Assembly (NCBI GenBank): GCA_050257395.1
Contig: JBLMWU010000182.1
Span: 1-10,028 of the forward strand
Length of the DNA stretch: 10,028 bases
Reading direction: 5' to 3'
From: JAIRTY01 sp050257395
GTDB lineage: Bacteria; Actinomycetota; Actinomycetes; Streptosporangiales; Streptosporangiaceae
A program made the translations under genes and the position numbers. Below the pieces are notes generated by a model. It was given only the letters and a program-made list of their open reading frames with translations. It did not search any database and was not told the DNA's origin. Shown here piece after piece: positions 1-6,552 of the stretch. Position 1 is the stretch's first letter. Every line of letters begins with the position of its first letter.

Positions 1-589
1 CCGGCTGATGGCGGTGGACCTGCACACCGCGCAGATCCAGGGCTTCTTCGACGGCCCGGTGGACCACCTGTTCGCGCTGCCGATCCTGGCCAAGTACATC
101 GAGGCCAAGCTGGACCTGTCCCGGGTGACGGTGGTCGCGCCGGACGCGGGCCGGGTGCGGGTCTGTGAGCGGTGGACCGACCGGCTGGGCTGCCCGCTGG
201 CGATCATCCACAAGCGCCGCGACCCGGACGTCGCGCACAAGGTGGCGATGTTCGAGGTGGTCGGCGAAGTCAAGGGCCGCACCTGCATCGTGGTCGACGA
301 CATGATCGACACCGGCTCGACGATCATCAAGGCGGCGGAGGCCCTGTTCGAGCAGGGGGCCGCGCAGGTGATCGTCACCGCCACCCACGGCGTGCTGTCC
401 GGCCCGGCGGTGGACGGGCTGAAGAACTCCCAGGTCAGCGAAGTGATCGTGACGAACACCCTGCCGATCCCGGCGGAGAAGCGGTTCGACAAGCTGACCG
501 TGCTGTCGATCGCGCCGCTGATCGCCCGCGCGATCACCGAAGTGTTCAGCGACGGCTCGGTGACCAGCCTTTTCGACGGGCACAGCTGA
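1..589 (+). CDS. prs: Ribose-phosphate pyrophosphokinase, C-terminal part (5' end outside window)
   Basis: PRPP synthetase makes phosphoribosyl pyrophosphate from ribose 5-phosphate and ATP, feeding purine, pyrimidine, histidine, tryptophan and NAD synthesis in the cytoplasm. The reading frame is open from the window edge (first full codon at base 2), so the start is not visible. About 195 of the roughly 320 residues usual for the family are present. Seen directly: the PRPP synthetase signature DLHTAQIQGFFDGPVDHL at the start, the APDAGRVRV segment, the catalytic flexible loop around HKRRDPDV, the PRPP-binding loop VVDDMIDTGSTI, and the conserved C-terminal stretch LSIAPLIARAI...FSDGSVTSLF. 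The ATG at base 8 is internal to the signature and not a real start. In many actinobacteria prs is followed by rplY and pth; here a helicase follows after 116 bp, so this may be a different locus or a second prs copy. Family assignment is very secure. Confidence 0.97.
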   Translation, partial: RLMAVDLHTAQIQGFFDGPVDHLFALPILAKYIEAKLDLSRVTVVAPDAGRVRVCERWTDRLGCPLAIIHKRRDPDVAHKVAMFEVVGEVKGRTCIVVDDMIDTGSTIIKAAEALFEQGAAQVIVTATHGVLSGPAVDGLKNSQVSEVIVTNTLPIPAEKRFDKLTVLSIAPLIARAITEVFSDGSVTSLFDGHS

Positions 590-640
590 TCACCGGTCCC
601 GCGGAACGCCGGTGGTGACCGGCGGCCGTCCGGACCGCCG
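590..640 (+). terminator. GC-rich dyads after prs, possible terminator
   Basis: Just after the prs stop codon, CGGCGG (620-625) can pair with CCGCCG (635-640) over a 9-nt loop, and ACCGG (592-596) with CCGGT (609-613). There is no T tract after either, so a terminator is only a guess. The following bases 641-705 hold a purine-rich stretch (AAAGAGGG, 643-650) but no clear promoter. Confidence 0.25.
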
Positions 641-705
641 ATAAAGAGGGAACGAACTGCCCCGTGGCCGGACCAGCCCGCAACGCCGGCCACCATGGAT
701 GAGCG

Positions 706-3213
706 ATGCCGACGCTCATTGACCTGATCCCGGACGCCCCGGACCCGGACTCCGTGTTCGAGGCCTTCTCAGGCTGGGCGAAGGCGCAGGGCCTGGCGCT
801 GTACCCGCATCAGGAAGAGGCCCTGATCGAGCTCGTGTCGGGCGGGAACGTGATCCTGTCCACCCCGACCGGGTCCGGCAAGAGCCTGGTCGCGGCCGGG
901 GCGCACTTCGCCGCGCTGGCGGACGATCAGCGGACCTTCTACACCGCCCCGGTGAAGGCGCTGGTGTCGGAGAAGTTCTTCGCGCTGTGCGACATGTTCG
1001 GCGCCGAGGACGTCGGCATGATGACCGGCGACGCGAGCGTGAACCCGACCGCGCCGATCATCTGCTGCACCGCCGAGGTGCTGGCGAACATCGCGCTGCG
1101 CGACGGCGACCGCGCGGACGTGGGCCAGGTCGTCATGGACGAGTTCCACTTCTACGCCGACCCGGCGCGCGGCTGGGCCTGGCAGGTGCCGCTGATCGAG
1201 CTGCCGCAGGCGCAGTTCCTGCTGATGTCGGCGACCCTGGGCGATGTCTCCTCGTTCGAGGAAAAACTGACCCTCCGCACCGGGCGGCCCACCGCCGTGG
1301 TGAAGTCGGTGCAGCGGCCGGTGCCGCTGATGTACTCGTACGTCACCACGCCGCTGCACGAGACGCTGGAAGAGCTCATCAGCACGCACCGGGCCCCGGT
1401 GTACGTGGTGCACTTCACCCAGGCGGCGGCGCTCACCCAGGCGCAGGCGCTGACCAGCGTGAACATCTGCTCCCGGGCGGAGAAGGACGCGATCGCCGAC
1501 GCGATCGGCCACTTCCGGTTCACGGCCGGGTTCGGGAAGACCCTGTCCCGGCTGGTCCGGCACGGCATCGGCGTCCACCACGCGGGCATGCTGCCCCGCT
1601 ACCGGCGGCTGGTGGAGACGCTGGCCCAGGCGGGCCTGCTGAAGGTGATCTGCGGCACCGACACCCTCGGCGTGGGCATCAACGTGCCGATCCGCACGGT
1701 GCTGTTCACCGGCCTGTCCAAGTACGACGGCAGCCGGGTGCGGCTGCTGCAGGCGCGCGAGTTCCACCAGATCGCCGGCCGGGCGGGCCGGGCCGGGTTC
1801 GACGAGGTGGGGTACGTGGTCGCGCAGGCGCCCGAGCACGTGATCGAGAACGAGAAGGCGCTGGCCAAGGCGGGCGACGACCCGAAGAAGCGGCGCAAGG
1901 TGGTGCGCAAGAAGCCGCCGGAGGGCTCGATCGGCTGGGGGCAGCCGACGTTCGAGCGGCTGGTCGCCGCGGAGCCGGAACCGCTGAAGTCGAGCTTCGT
2001 GGTGACGCACGCCATGCTGCTGAACGTGATCAGCCGGCCGGGCAACGCGTTCGCCGCCATGAAGCACCTGCTGACCAGCAACGACGAGGAGCCTGCGGCC
2101 CGCCGCCGGCACATCCACCGGGCGATCGAGATCTACCGGGCGCTGCTGGCGGCCGGGGTGGTGGAGCGGCTGGCCGAGCCGGACGAGCAGGGCCGGTGGG
2201 TGCGGCTGACCGTGGACCTGCAGGCCGACTTCGCGCTGAACCAGCCGCTGTCGCCGCTGGCGCTGGCCGCGTTCGGCCTGCTGGACCGGGAGTCGCCGTC
2301 CTACGCGCTGGACGTGGTGTCGGTGATCGAGTCCACGCTGGACAACCCGCGCACCGTGCTGTCCGCGCAGCGGTTCAAGGCGCGCGGCGAGGCGGTCGCC
2401 GCGATGAAGGCGGAGGGGCTGGACTACGACGAGCGGATGGAGCTGCTCGACGAGGTCACCCATCCGCGGCCGCTGGCCGACCTGCTGGAGACCGCCTACA
2501 ACCTGTACCGGCGCGGGCACCCGTGGGTCGCCGACTACGAGCTGGCGCCCAAGTCGGTGGCGCGCGACATGTACGAGCGGGCGATGTCGTTCACCGAGTA
2601 CGTCGGCTTCTACGGCCTGGCCCGCTCCGAGGGCCTGGTGCTGCGCTACCTGGCCGACGCGTACAAGGCACTGCGGCAGACCGTGCCGGAGGAGGCGCGC
2701 ACCGACGACCTCGCCGACCTCATCGAGTGGCTCGGCGAGCTGGTCCGCCAGGTCGACTCCAGCCTGCTGGACGAGTGGGAGCGGCTGCGCGAGCCCGGCG
2801 CGGACCTGACGGCCGCACCGGCGCGGGCCGAGGGGCCGCCCGCGGTCACCAGCAACCCGCGGGCGTTCCGGGTGCTGGTGCGCAACGCCCTGTTCCGCCG
2901 GGTGGAGCTGGCGGCCCGCCGCCGCTGGGACGAGCTGGGCGCGCTGGACGCCGCCGCGGGCTGGGACGCCGACGCGTGGGCGGACGCGCTGGAGCCCTAC
3001 TTCGAGGAGCACGACCAGATCGGCACCGGCCCGGACGCGCGCGGCCCGGCGCTGCTGATCATCGACGAGCAGCCAGGCGCCTGGGCCGTCCGGCAGATCT
3101 TCGACGACCCGGCCGGCGACCACGACTGGGGCTTCTCCGCCCGGGTCGACCTCGCCGCCTGCGACGAGGCGGGCGAGGCGGTCATCGAGGTGACCGAGGT
3201 CGGCCAGCTGTAG
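706..3213 (+). CDS. Ski2-like DEAD/DEAH-box RNA helicase with DUF3516-type C-terminal region
   Basis: An 835-residue superfamily 2 helicase predicted to unwind RNA with ATP in the cytoplasm. Motifs seen in order: a Q-like YPHQEEAL (33-40), motif I STPTGSGKS (52-60), Ia APVKALVSEK (81-90), MTGD (107-109 region), motif II DEFH (145-148), motif III SAT (175-177), HHAGMLPRYR (291-300), motif V GTDTLGVGINVP (317-328) and motif VI QIAGRAGRAG (355-364). The HHAG and GINVP forms are typical of the Ski2/Mtr4-like branch. A basic patch, DPKKRRKVVRKK (392-403), follows the helicase core and may contact nucleic acid. Residues from about 405 to the end match, from memory, the DUF3516 region of actinobacterial helicases; its job is not known to me. 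The start at 706 is forced: an in-frame TGA lies at 700-702 and the next ATG is in the conserved part. Only a weak GGATGAG precedes it. It is probably a stand-alone gene or loosely coupled to prs. Confidence 0.9.
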   Translation: MPTLIDLIPDAPDPDSVFEAFSGWAKAQGLALYPHQEEALIELVSGGNVILSTPTGSGKSLVAAGAHFAALADDQRTFYTAPVKALVSEKFFALCDMFGAEDVGMMTGDASVNPTAPIICCTAEVLANIALRDGDRADVGQVVMDEFHFYADPARGWAWQVPLIELPQAQFLLMSATLGDVSSFEEKLTLRTGRPTAVVKSVQRPVPLMYSYVTTPLHETLEELISTHRAPVYVVHFTQAAALTQAQALTSVNICSRAEKDAIADAIGHFRFTAGFGKTLSRLVRHGIGVHHAGMLPRYRRLVETLAQAGLLKVICGTDTLGVGINVPIRTVLFTGLSKYDGSRVRLLQAREFHQIAGRAGRAGFDEVGYVVAQAPEHVIENEKALAKAGDDPKKRRKVVRKKPPEGSIGWGQPTFERLVAAEPEPLKSSFVVTHAMLLNVISRPGNAFAAMKHLLTSNDEEPAARRRHIHRAIEIYRALLAAGVVERLAEPDEQGRWVRLTVDLQADFALNQPLSPLALAAFGLLDRESPSYALDVVSVIESTLDNPRTVLSAQRFKARGEAVAAMKAEGLDYDERMELLDEVTHPRPLADLLETAYNLYRRGHPWVADYELAPKSVARDMYERAMSFTEYVGFYGLARSEGLVLRYLADAYKALRQTVPEEARTDDLADLIEWLGELVRQVDSSLLDEWERLREPGADLTAAPARAEGPPAVTSNPRAFRVLVRNALFRRVELAARRRWDELGALDAAAGWDADAWADALEPYFEEHDQIGTGPDARGPALLIIDEQPGAWAVRQIFDDPAGDHDWGFSARVDLAACDEAGEAVIEVTEVGQL

Positions 3214-3247
3214 CGCGGCTGCCGCGGTCAGCTTGTGACCGGGTCCG
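3214..3247 (+). other. Short hairpins between helicase and secreted-protein gene
   Basis: CGCGG (3214-3218) can pair with CCGCG (3222-3226) over three bases directly after the helicase stop. GGTCA (3226-3230) can pair with TGACC (3236-3240). The second dyad overlaps the proposed -35 element of the next gene, so it could equally be an operator half. There is no T tract. Confidence 0.25.
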
Positions 3248-3261
3248 GCCGCTGATATATA
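3233..3261 (+). promoter_or_regulatory. Candidate sigma-70-type promoter for the secreted-protein gene
   Basis: TTGTGA (3233-3238) and TATATA (3256-3261) are separated by 17 bp, close to the housekeeping consensus. This would place the transcript start near 3268 and leave a leader of about 45 nt before the GTG at 3314. The run of A/T is striking in this GC-rich region. The call rests on consensus match alone. Confidence 0.4.
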
Positions 3262-3272
3262 TGAGCGGCTTT
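3248..3272 (+). promoter_or_regulatory. AT-cored near-perfect palindrome followed by TTT (operator or terminator)
   Basis: Arms GCCGCT (3248-3253) and AGCGGC (3264-3269) flank an ATATATAT core (3255-3262), with a single G on each side as the only mismatch. The palindrome covers the proposed -10 box, which suits an operator. TTT at 3270-3272 would also suit a terminator for the helicase gene. The sequence alone does not decide between the two. Confidence 0.4.
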
Positions 3273-3313
3273 GCCCTCCTGCTCCCCTGCTCCCTGACCC
3301 CGGGCGGTGGCGT

Positions 3314-6118
3314 GTGCGTATTTCCGTGAGACTCGCTGTCTTAATGCCGCTGGCGCTGGCCGCCGGGCTGGCGGGCGGCCGGGCGGTGCCCGCGGCGGCG
3401 GCGTCCACGCTGTATGTGGATCAGTCCGCGGCAGTGTGCAGCGACTCGGGGCCGGGCAGCCAGGCCGTCCCGTTCTGCACGATCCAGGCGGCCGCGGACG
3501 CGGCGGCCGCGGGTGACACCGTGGCCATCGACGGCGGCACGAACGGCCAGTTGTCCGCGGTCTACCCGCAGGCGGTCACGGTCCGGAACTCCGGGACCGG
3601 GCCGGCGCCCATCACGTTCACCGCCATCCGGTCACCGGGCGGGAACGCCCCGGCGGTGGAGCCCGCCTCCGGTGCCCCGTTCACCCTGGACCACGTGCAC
3701 GACGTCACCCTGTCGGGCCTGACCCTGTGGCCGCGGGGCGCCTCGGACGGCGTGGATGTGACTGGCTCGGCGAACGTGACCCTCGACAAGCTGACCGTCA
3801 GCCAGCAGGGGGTCCTGACGGGCACGCCGGACAGCGTGCTCGTGGACGGGGCTTCCTCCGGCGTCACGATCTCGCGCGGCAACCTGGCGGCCACCTATGG
3901 CTACGGGGTCCAGGTGCAGCCCGGCGCCAGCAACGTCACAGTGACGACGAACAAGGTCGGGGCCTCACCCGGCGGCGGGATCTCGGTCAGCGGCGCGGCC
4001 GGCGCCGTGGTCACCAGCAACTCGGTCCTTACCTCATGTGGCCCGGGCATCAGCGTCGACGGCAACTCGACCGCGACCGTGGAGAACAACGGGGTGGCCG
4101 CGGCCACCCCCGGGTCGTCCTGCGCGGTCCCCGCCGCTGCCCTGTCGGTGAGCGCTGCCGCGGCCGGTGGCGTGCACAGCGACTACAACGCGTTCCTGGT
4201 CAGGTCGCCGCACCCGGAGTACTCCTGGGCGGGCACCAGCTATTCGTCCGCGGCCGGGTTCGCGGCGGGGACCGGCCAGGGGACACACGACCTGGACGTC
4301 ACGACCGCGCCGGTCGGTCCCCCGCCGGAGGGTTCGCCGCTCATCGACTCCGCTGACTGCTCCGCCCCTGGCGAGCTGTCCACGGACATGGCGGGCCACC
4401 CGTACGTGCGCGACCCGCTGGTGGCCCACACCGGCACCGGCACCTGCTACGCGGACCGCGGCGCGGTGGAACGCGAGGACGGCCTGGCCGCGAACTTCAC
4501 CAGCACCACCGCGCTCAAGGGCGTCGCCCCCCTCGCCGTCACGGTGACCGTCCCGGCGGCGCAGACCAGCAGCTGGAACGAGCCGGTCAGCTACACCGCC
4601 GACTTCGGGGACGGCGGCGGCCCGGGCACGGTGGCGGCCGGCGCCACGGTCAGCCACACCTACGCCACGCCGGGGCAGTACACGATCACGTTCACCGCCG
4701 CCGACACGGGGGGCACGACAGCTACGGCCATCGACCCGGTGGTGGCCGGGACCACAGCCGCGCCGGCCGCCTCGCTGGCCGCGGCGCCGGGCACGGCCAG
4801 CCTGCCGTCCGGCACGGCGATCGTGCCGGACACGGCCGTCCTGCAGGCGCCCGCGGTGTCAGACGCGTGGGAGGTGGCATCCCGCTCGGTCAGTTTCGGC
4901 GACGGCCTGACCCAGGCCGCCGGGACCGGGCCGGTCACCCTGACCCACCAGTACCAGCAGCCCGGCACCTACGCCGCCACCATGACCCAGACTGACCTGC
5001 TGGGCCGCACGTCCACCGCGACCGCGACCATCACCGTGGGGGACGAATACCAGCCGGCCGGGCCGTCCGCCGACTACTCCGGGACGCTCGCCTCACACCA
5101 GGTGCTCAAGCTCACCGCCGCGGCGCTGCACGCGCTGGGCTGGGTCGACCGGGTGGCGCTGCGGCTCACGGTCACCAATCCGGCCGCGGCCGGTTCCGTG
5201 GCTGTGTACGGCAACGGCGATGCGCGGCCCACGGCCGGCGCGCTCGACTTCACGGCCGGCCAGTCCGCATCGAACCTGGTGCTGCCCCCGATCGGCAACC
5301 AGGCCGTGGACTTCTACAACGCCAGCAGCAAGGCCATCAAGCTGTCGGTCGCCACGGTGGGCATCCAGGGCGGCGGCCAGGACGGCGACACCTACGCCCC
5401 GGCCGCCCCGGTCCGGATCCTCGACACCAGCACCGGCCTCGGCGCCCCGAAGCGGGCCGTGCCCGCGCACGGCAGCCTCACCCTCGCGGTGGCGGGCAGC
5501 CACGGCGTCCCGGCCGCGGCGGCCGCCGCGGTGCTGGACGTCACCGCGAAGGGCGGCACCACGGGCGGCTACCTCACGGCCTACCCGCACGGCGCCGCGA
5601 ACCCGGGGACACACGATGTGGCCTGGGGCAAGGGGAAGGCAGCGACCGGCCTGGTCGTGGTGCCGCTGACGGACGGCAGCGTGGTGCTGCACAACGCCAG
5701 CAGCGGCACCGTGAACATGGCCGCCGACCTGGTCGGCTACTACCATCTCCACGGCACCGGCTCGGTGTTCCTGCCCTCGGCCGACACGGTCACCGGGCTG
5801 GTCATCGGGCCGAAGCACGCGCTGAAGGTGCAGATCAGCGGGCGGCCCGGCATCCCGTCCGCTGGCATCTCGGCGGTGGCCGCGAACCTGACCGCCAGCG
5901 GCGCCACCGCGGGCGGGTCCATCACCGCCTACCCGGACGGCGCGAGCAAACCGGGGACGTCGGTGCTGAGCTTCGCGGCGAACCACACCACGGCCGCGAC
6001 CGCGCTCGTCCCGGCCGGCGCCGACGGCGCGGTCGAGCTGTACAACTCCGGTGCCAGCCCGGTGACCGTGCGCCTCGACCTGGCCGGGGTCTGCTACCAG
6101 TACGCCACTGTCCCGTAG
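3314..6118 (+). CDS. Secreted beta-helix/PKD protein with three C-terminal RILDT-type surface modules
   Basis: A 934-residue exported protein of unknown substrate. Residues 1 to about 30 form a Sec signal peptide: two Arg (MRISVR), a hydrophobic core, then AVPAAAAS with likely cleavage near residue 30. Residues 32-75 (LYVD...CTIQAAADAA..GDTV) and 125-265, with recurring VT.S.N / GV.V / GISV turns, look like a right-handed parallel beta-helix of the pectate-lyase-like type. The segment ending SPLIDSADC...DRGAVE (340-386) resembles the end of such helices. PKD-like domains follow at about 395-475 (YTADFGDGG, VSHTYATPGQYTI) and 510-575 (SVSFGDG, THQYQQPGTYAA). The last 340 residues hold three tandem modules (about 595-685, 698-810, 815-928), the middle one with the canonical RILDTSTGLG...DLVGYY. 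There is no LPXTG motif and no C-terminal membrane segment. The GTG start is preferred over ATG 3344 because it supplies the charged n-region; codon 10 is TTA. No catalytic residues can be assigned. Confidence 0.85.
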   Translation: MRISVRLAVLMPLALAAGLAGGRAVPAAAASTLYVDQSAAVCSDSGPGSQAVPFCTIQAAADAAAAGDTVAIDGGTNGQLSAVYPQAVTVRNSGTGPAPITFTAIRSPGGNAPAVEPASGAPFTLDHVHDVTLSGLTLWPRGASDGVDVTGSANVTLDKLTVSQQGVLTGTPDSVLVDGASSGVTISRGNLAATYGYGVQVQPGASNVTVTTNKVGASPGGGISVSGAAGAVVTSNSVLTSCGPGISVDGNSTATVENNGVAAATPGSSCAVPAAALSVSAAAAGGVHSDYNAFLVRSPHPEYSWAGTSYSSAAGFAAGTGQGTHDLDVTTAPVGPPPEGSPLIDSADCSAPGELSTDMAGHPYVRDPLVAHTGTGTCYADRGAVEREDGLAANFTSTTALKGVAPLAVTVTVPAAQTSSWNEPVSYTADFGDGGGPGTVAAGATVSHTYATPGQYTITFTAADTGGTTATAIDPVVAGTTAAPAASLAAAPGTASLPSGTAIVPDTAVLQAPAVSDAWEVASRSVSFGDGLTQAAGTGPVTLTHQYQQPGTYAATMTQTDLLGRTSTATATITVGDEYQPAGPSADYSGTLASHQVLKLTAAALHALGWVDRVALRLTVTNPAAAGSVAVYGNGDARPTAGALDFTAGQSASNLVLPPIGNQAVDFYNASSKAIKLSVATVGIQGGGQDGDTYAPAAPVRILDTSTGLGAPKRAVPAHGSLTLAVAGSHGVPAAAAAAVLDVTAKGGTTGGYLTAYPHGAANPGTHDVAWGKGKAATGLVVVPLTDGSVVLHNASSGTVNMAADLVGYYHLHGTGSVFLPSADTVTGLVIGPKHALKVQISGRPGIPSAGISAVAANLTASGATAGGSITAYPDGASKPGTSVLSFAANHTTAATALVPAGADGAVELYNSGASPVTVRLDLAGVCYQYATVP
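3341..3343 (+). promoter_or_regulatory. Early TTA codon (bldA-type control point)
   Basis: Codon 10 of the secreted-protein gene is TTA, in the signal-peptide region. In Streptomyces, TTA is read only by the developmentally controlled bldA tRNA, so early TTA codons can delay translation. If translation began at ATG 3344 instead, the codon would not be read. The effect in this organism is inferred. Confidence 0.4.
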
Positions 6119-6134
6119 GGGCGCCGTCCCGTAG

Positions 6135-6186
6135 CGGCCGGCGCCGGCCGGCATCTGCCGGAGAAGGGTTTTACCGGCGCCGGCCG
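6135..6186 (+). terminator. Large GC-rich hairpin after the secreted-protein gene
   Basis: A 13-bp perfect stem pairs 6135-6147 (CGGCCGGCGCCGG) with 6174-6186 over a 26-nt loop. Inside the loop CCGGC (6148-6152) pairs with GCCGG (6157-6161) over ATCT, followed shortly by TTTT (6169-6172). Either structure could end the upstream transcript. The same arms also form a direct repeat, because the core is itself palindromic. Confidence 0.5.
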
Positions 6187-6188
6187 GC
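6138..6188. repeat. 15-nt perfect direct repeat flanking the hairpin loop
   Basis: CCGGCGCCGGCCGGC occurs at 6138-6152 and again at 6174-6188, 36 bp apart. It overlaps the terminator-like stem. A second small duplication, GTCCCGTAG, occurs at 6110-6118 (including the stop codon) and at 6126-6134. Confidence 0.7.
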
Positions 6189-6202
6189 TTACGGGAGGCC
6201 CT

Positions 6203-6400
6203 GGCCCGCCCCTGCAGCGGGAGCGGAGGGGTGGCCGCCGTCCCCCGTTCCCCGCACGTGCGGGGAAACAACGGCCACCCCTGCTGTGAGCCGGGGGGTG
6301 ACCGCTGTCCCCGCCCCCGCACGTGCGGAGAGCAACGGCCACCCCGCTCCGCGAGGACCGCCGCCACAGTCCCTCGGTCTTCGCAGTCGCGTGGGACGGG
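6203..6400. repeat. Degenerate tandem array of about 65-bp units with CGCACGTGCG palindromes
   Basis: Three units can be aligned by eye: about 6203-6272, 6273-6336 and 6337-6400. Shared landmarks in the first two are GGCC..CCCCTGC at the start, GGGGTG(G/A)CCGC(C/T)GTCCCC in the middle, the palindrome core CGCACGTGCGG, then CAACGGCCACCCC leading into the next unit. The palindrome reaches 20 bp in the first unit (6248-6267) and is shorter in the second (6317-6328). The third unit is strongly degenerate (CGCAGTCGCG at 6382-6391) but lies at the same spacing. Outer GGGGTGGCC and GGCCACCCC arms also pair, so each unit could form a long cruciform or hairpin. No protein-coding signal is seen here. 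Confidence 0.6.
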
Positions 6401-6448
6401 TATCCGCGGTGCCCGCGGCTGGTGGCCGCCGGGCGGGAAACCCAGCCT

Positions 6449-6474
6449 CGGACCGCGCCCCGCGTAGCGGTCCG
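6449..6474. repeat. 8-bp inverted repeat upstream of the regulator gene
   Basis: CGGACCGC (6449-6456) is repeated inverted as GCGGTCCG (6467-6474) with a 10-nt loop. It lies just upstream of the heptamer direct repeats, so it could be an operator or an RNA hairpin from an upstream start. No T tract follows. Confidence 0.45.
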
Positions 6475-6480
6475 GTGCGG

Positions 6481-6516
6481 GTTTCGTTGCCGTTTCGTAC
6501 TCGCCGTGGCGAATAT
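6481..6516 (+). promoter_or_regulatory. SARP-like operator repeats and candidate promoter of the AfsR-like gene
   Basis: GTTTCGT occurs at 6481-6487 and again, identical, at 6492-6498, so the period is exactly 11 bp. SARP regulators are known to bind heptamer direct repeats at 11-bp spacing. A possible -35 TTGCCG (6487-6492) sits between the repeats and a possible -10 GAATAT (6511-6516) lies 18 bp downstream, so a bound protein would overlap the -35 region. A looser match, GTCCGGT, lies 11 bp further upstream (6470-6476). The repeats are certain; their role is inferred. Confidence 0.45.
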
Positions 6517-6552
6517 GAGGCTGCCAGCGCCACATTGAGTCACCATTAAGGG

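Noticed and set aside
1882..1914. Nuclear-localisation-like PKKRRKV in the helicase
   Set aside because: The resemblance to the viral signal is coincidental in a bacterium; a nucleic-acid-contacting basic patch is the simpler reading.
987..3329. Second long plus-strand frame inside the helicase gene
   Set aside because: It is an out-of-frame shadow rich in Arg, Gly and Ala with no motif; third-position GC bias fits the helicase frame.
769..3408. 879-codon minus-strand open frame opposite the helicase gene
   Set aside because: Its product is low-complexity Arg/Gln/Val-rich sequence, and the plus strand carries all helicase motifs, so it is antisense shadow.
6228..6345. CRISPR array with type I-E-like repeats (CCCCGCACGTGCGGGG)
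   Set aside because: The palindromes look right, but the similarity extends well beyond a 28-29-nt repeat into the would-be spacers, the period is 64-65 bp instead of about 61, only two copies are clear, and no cas gene is in the window.
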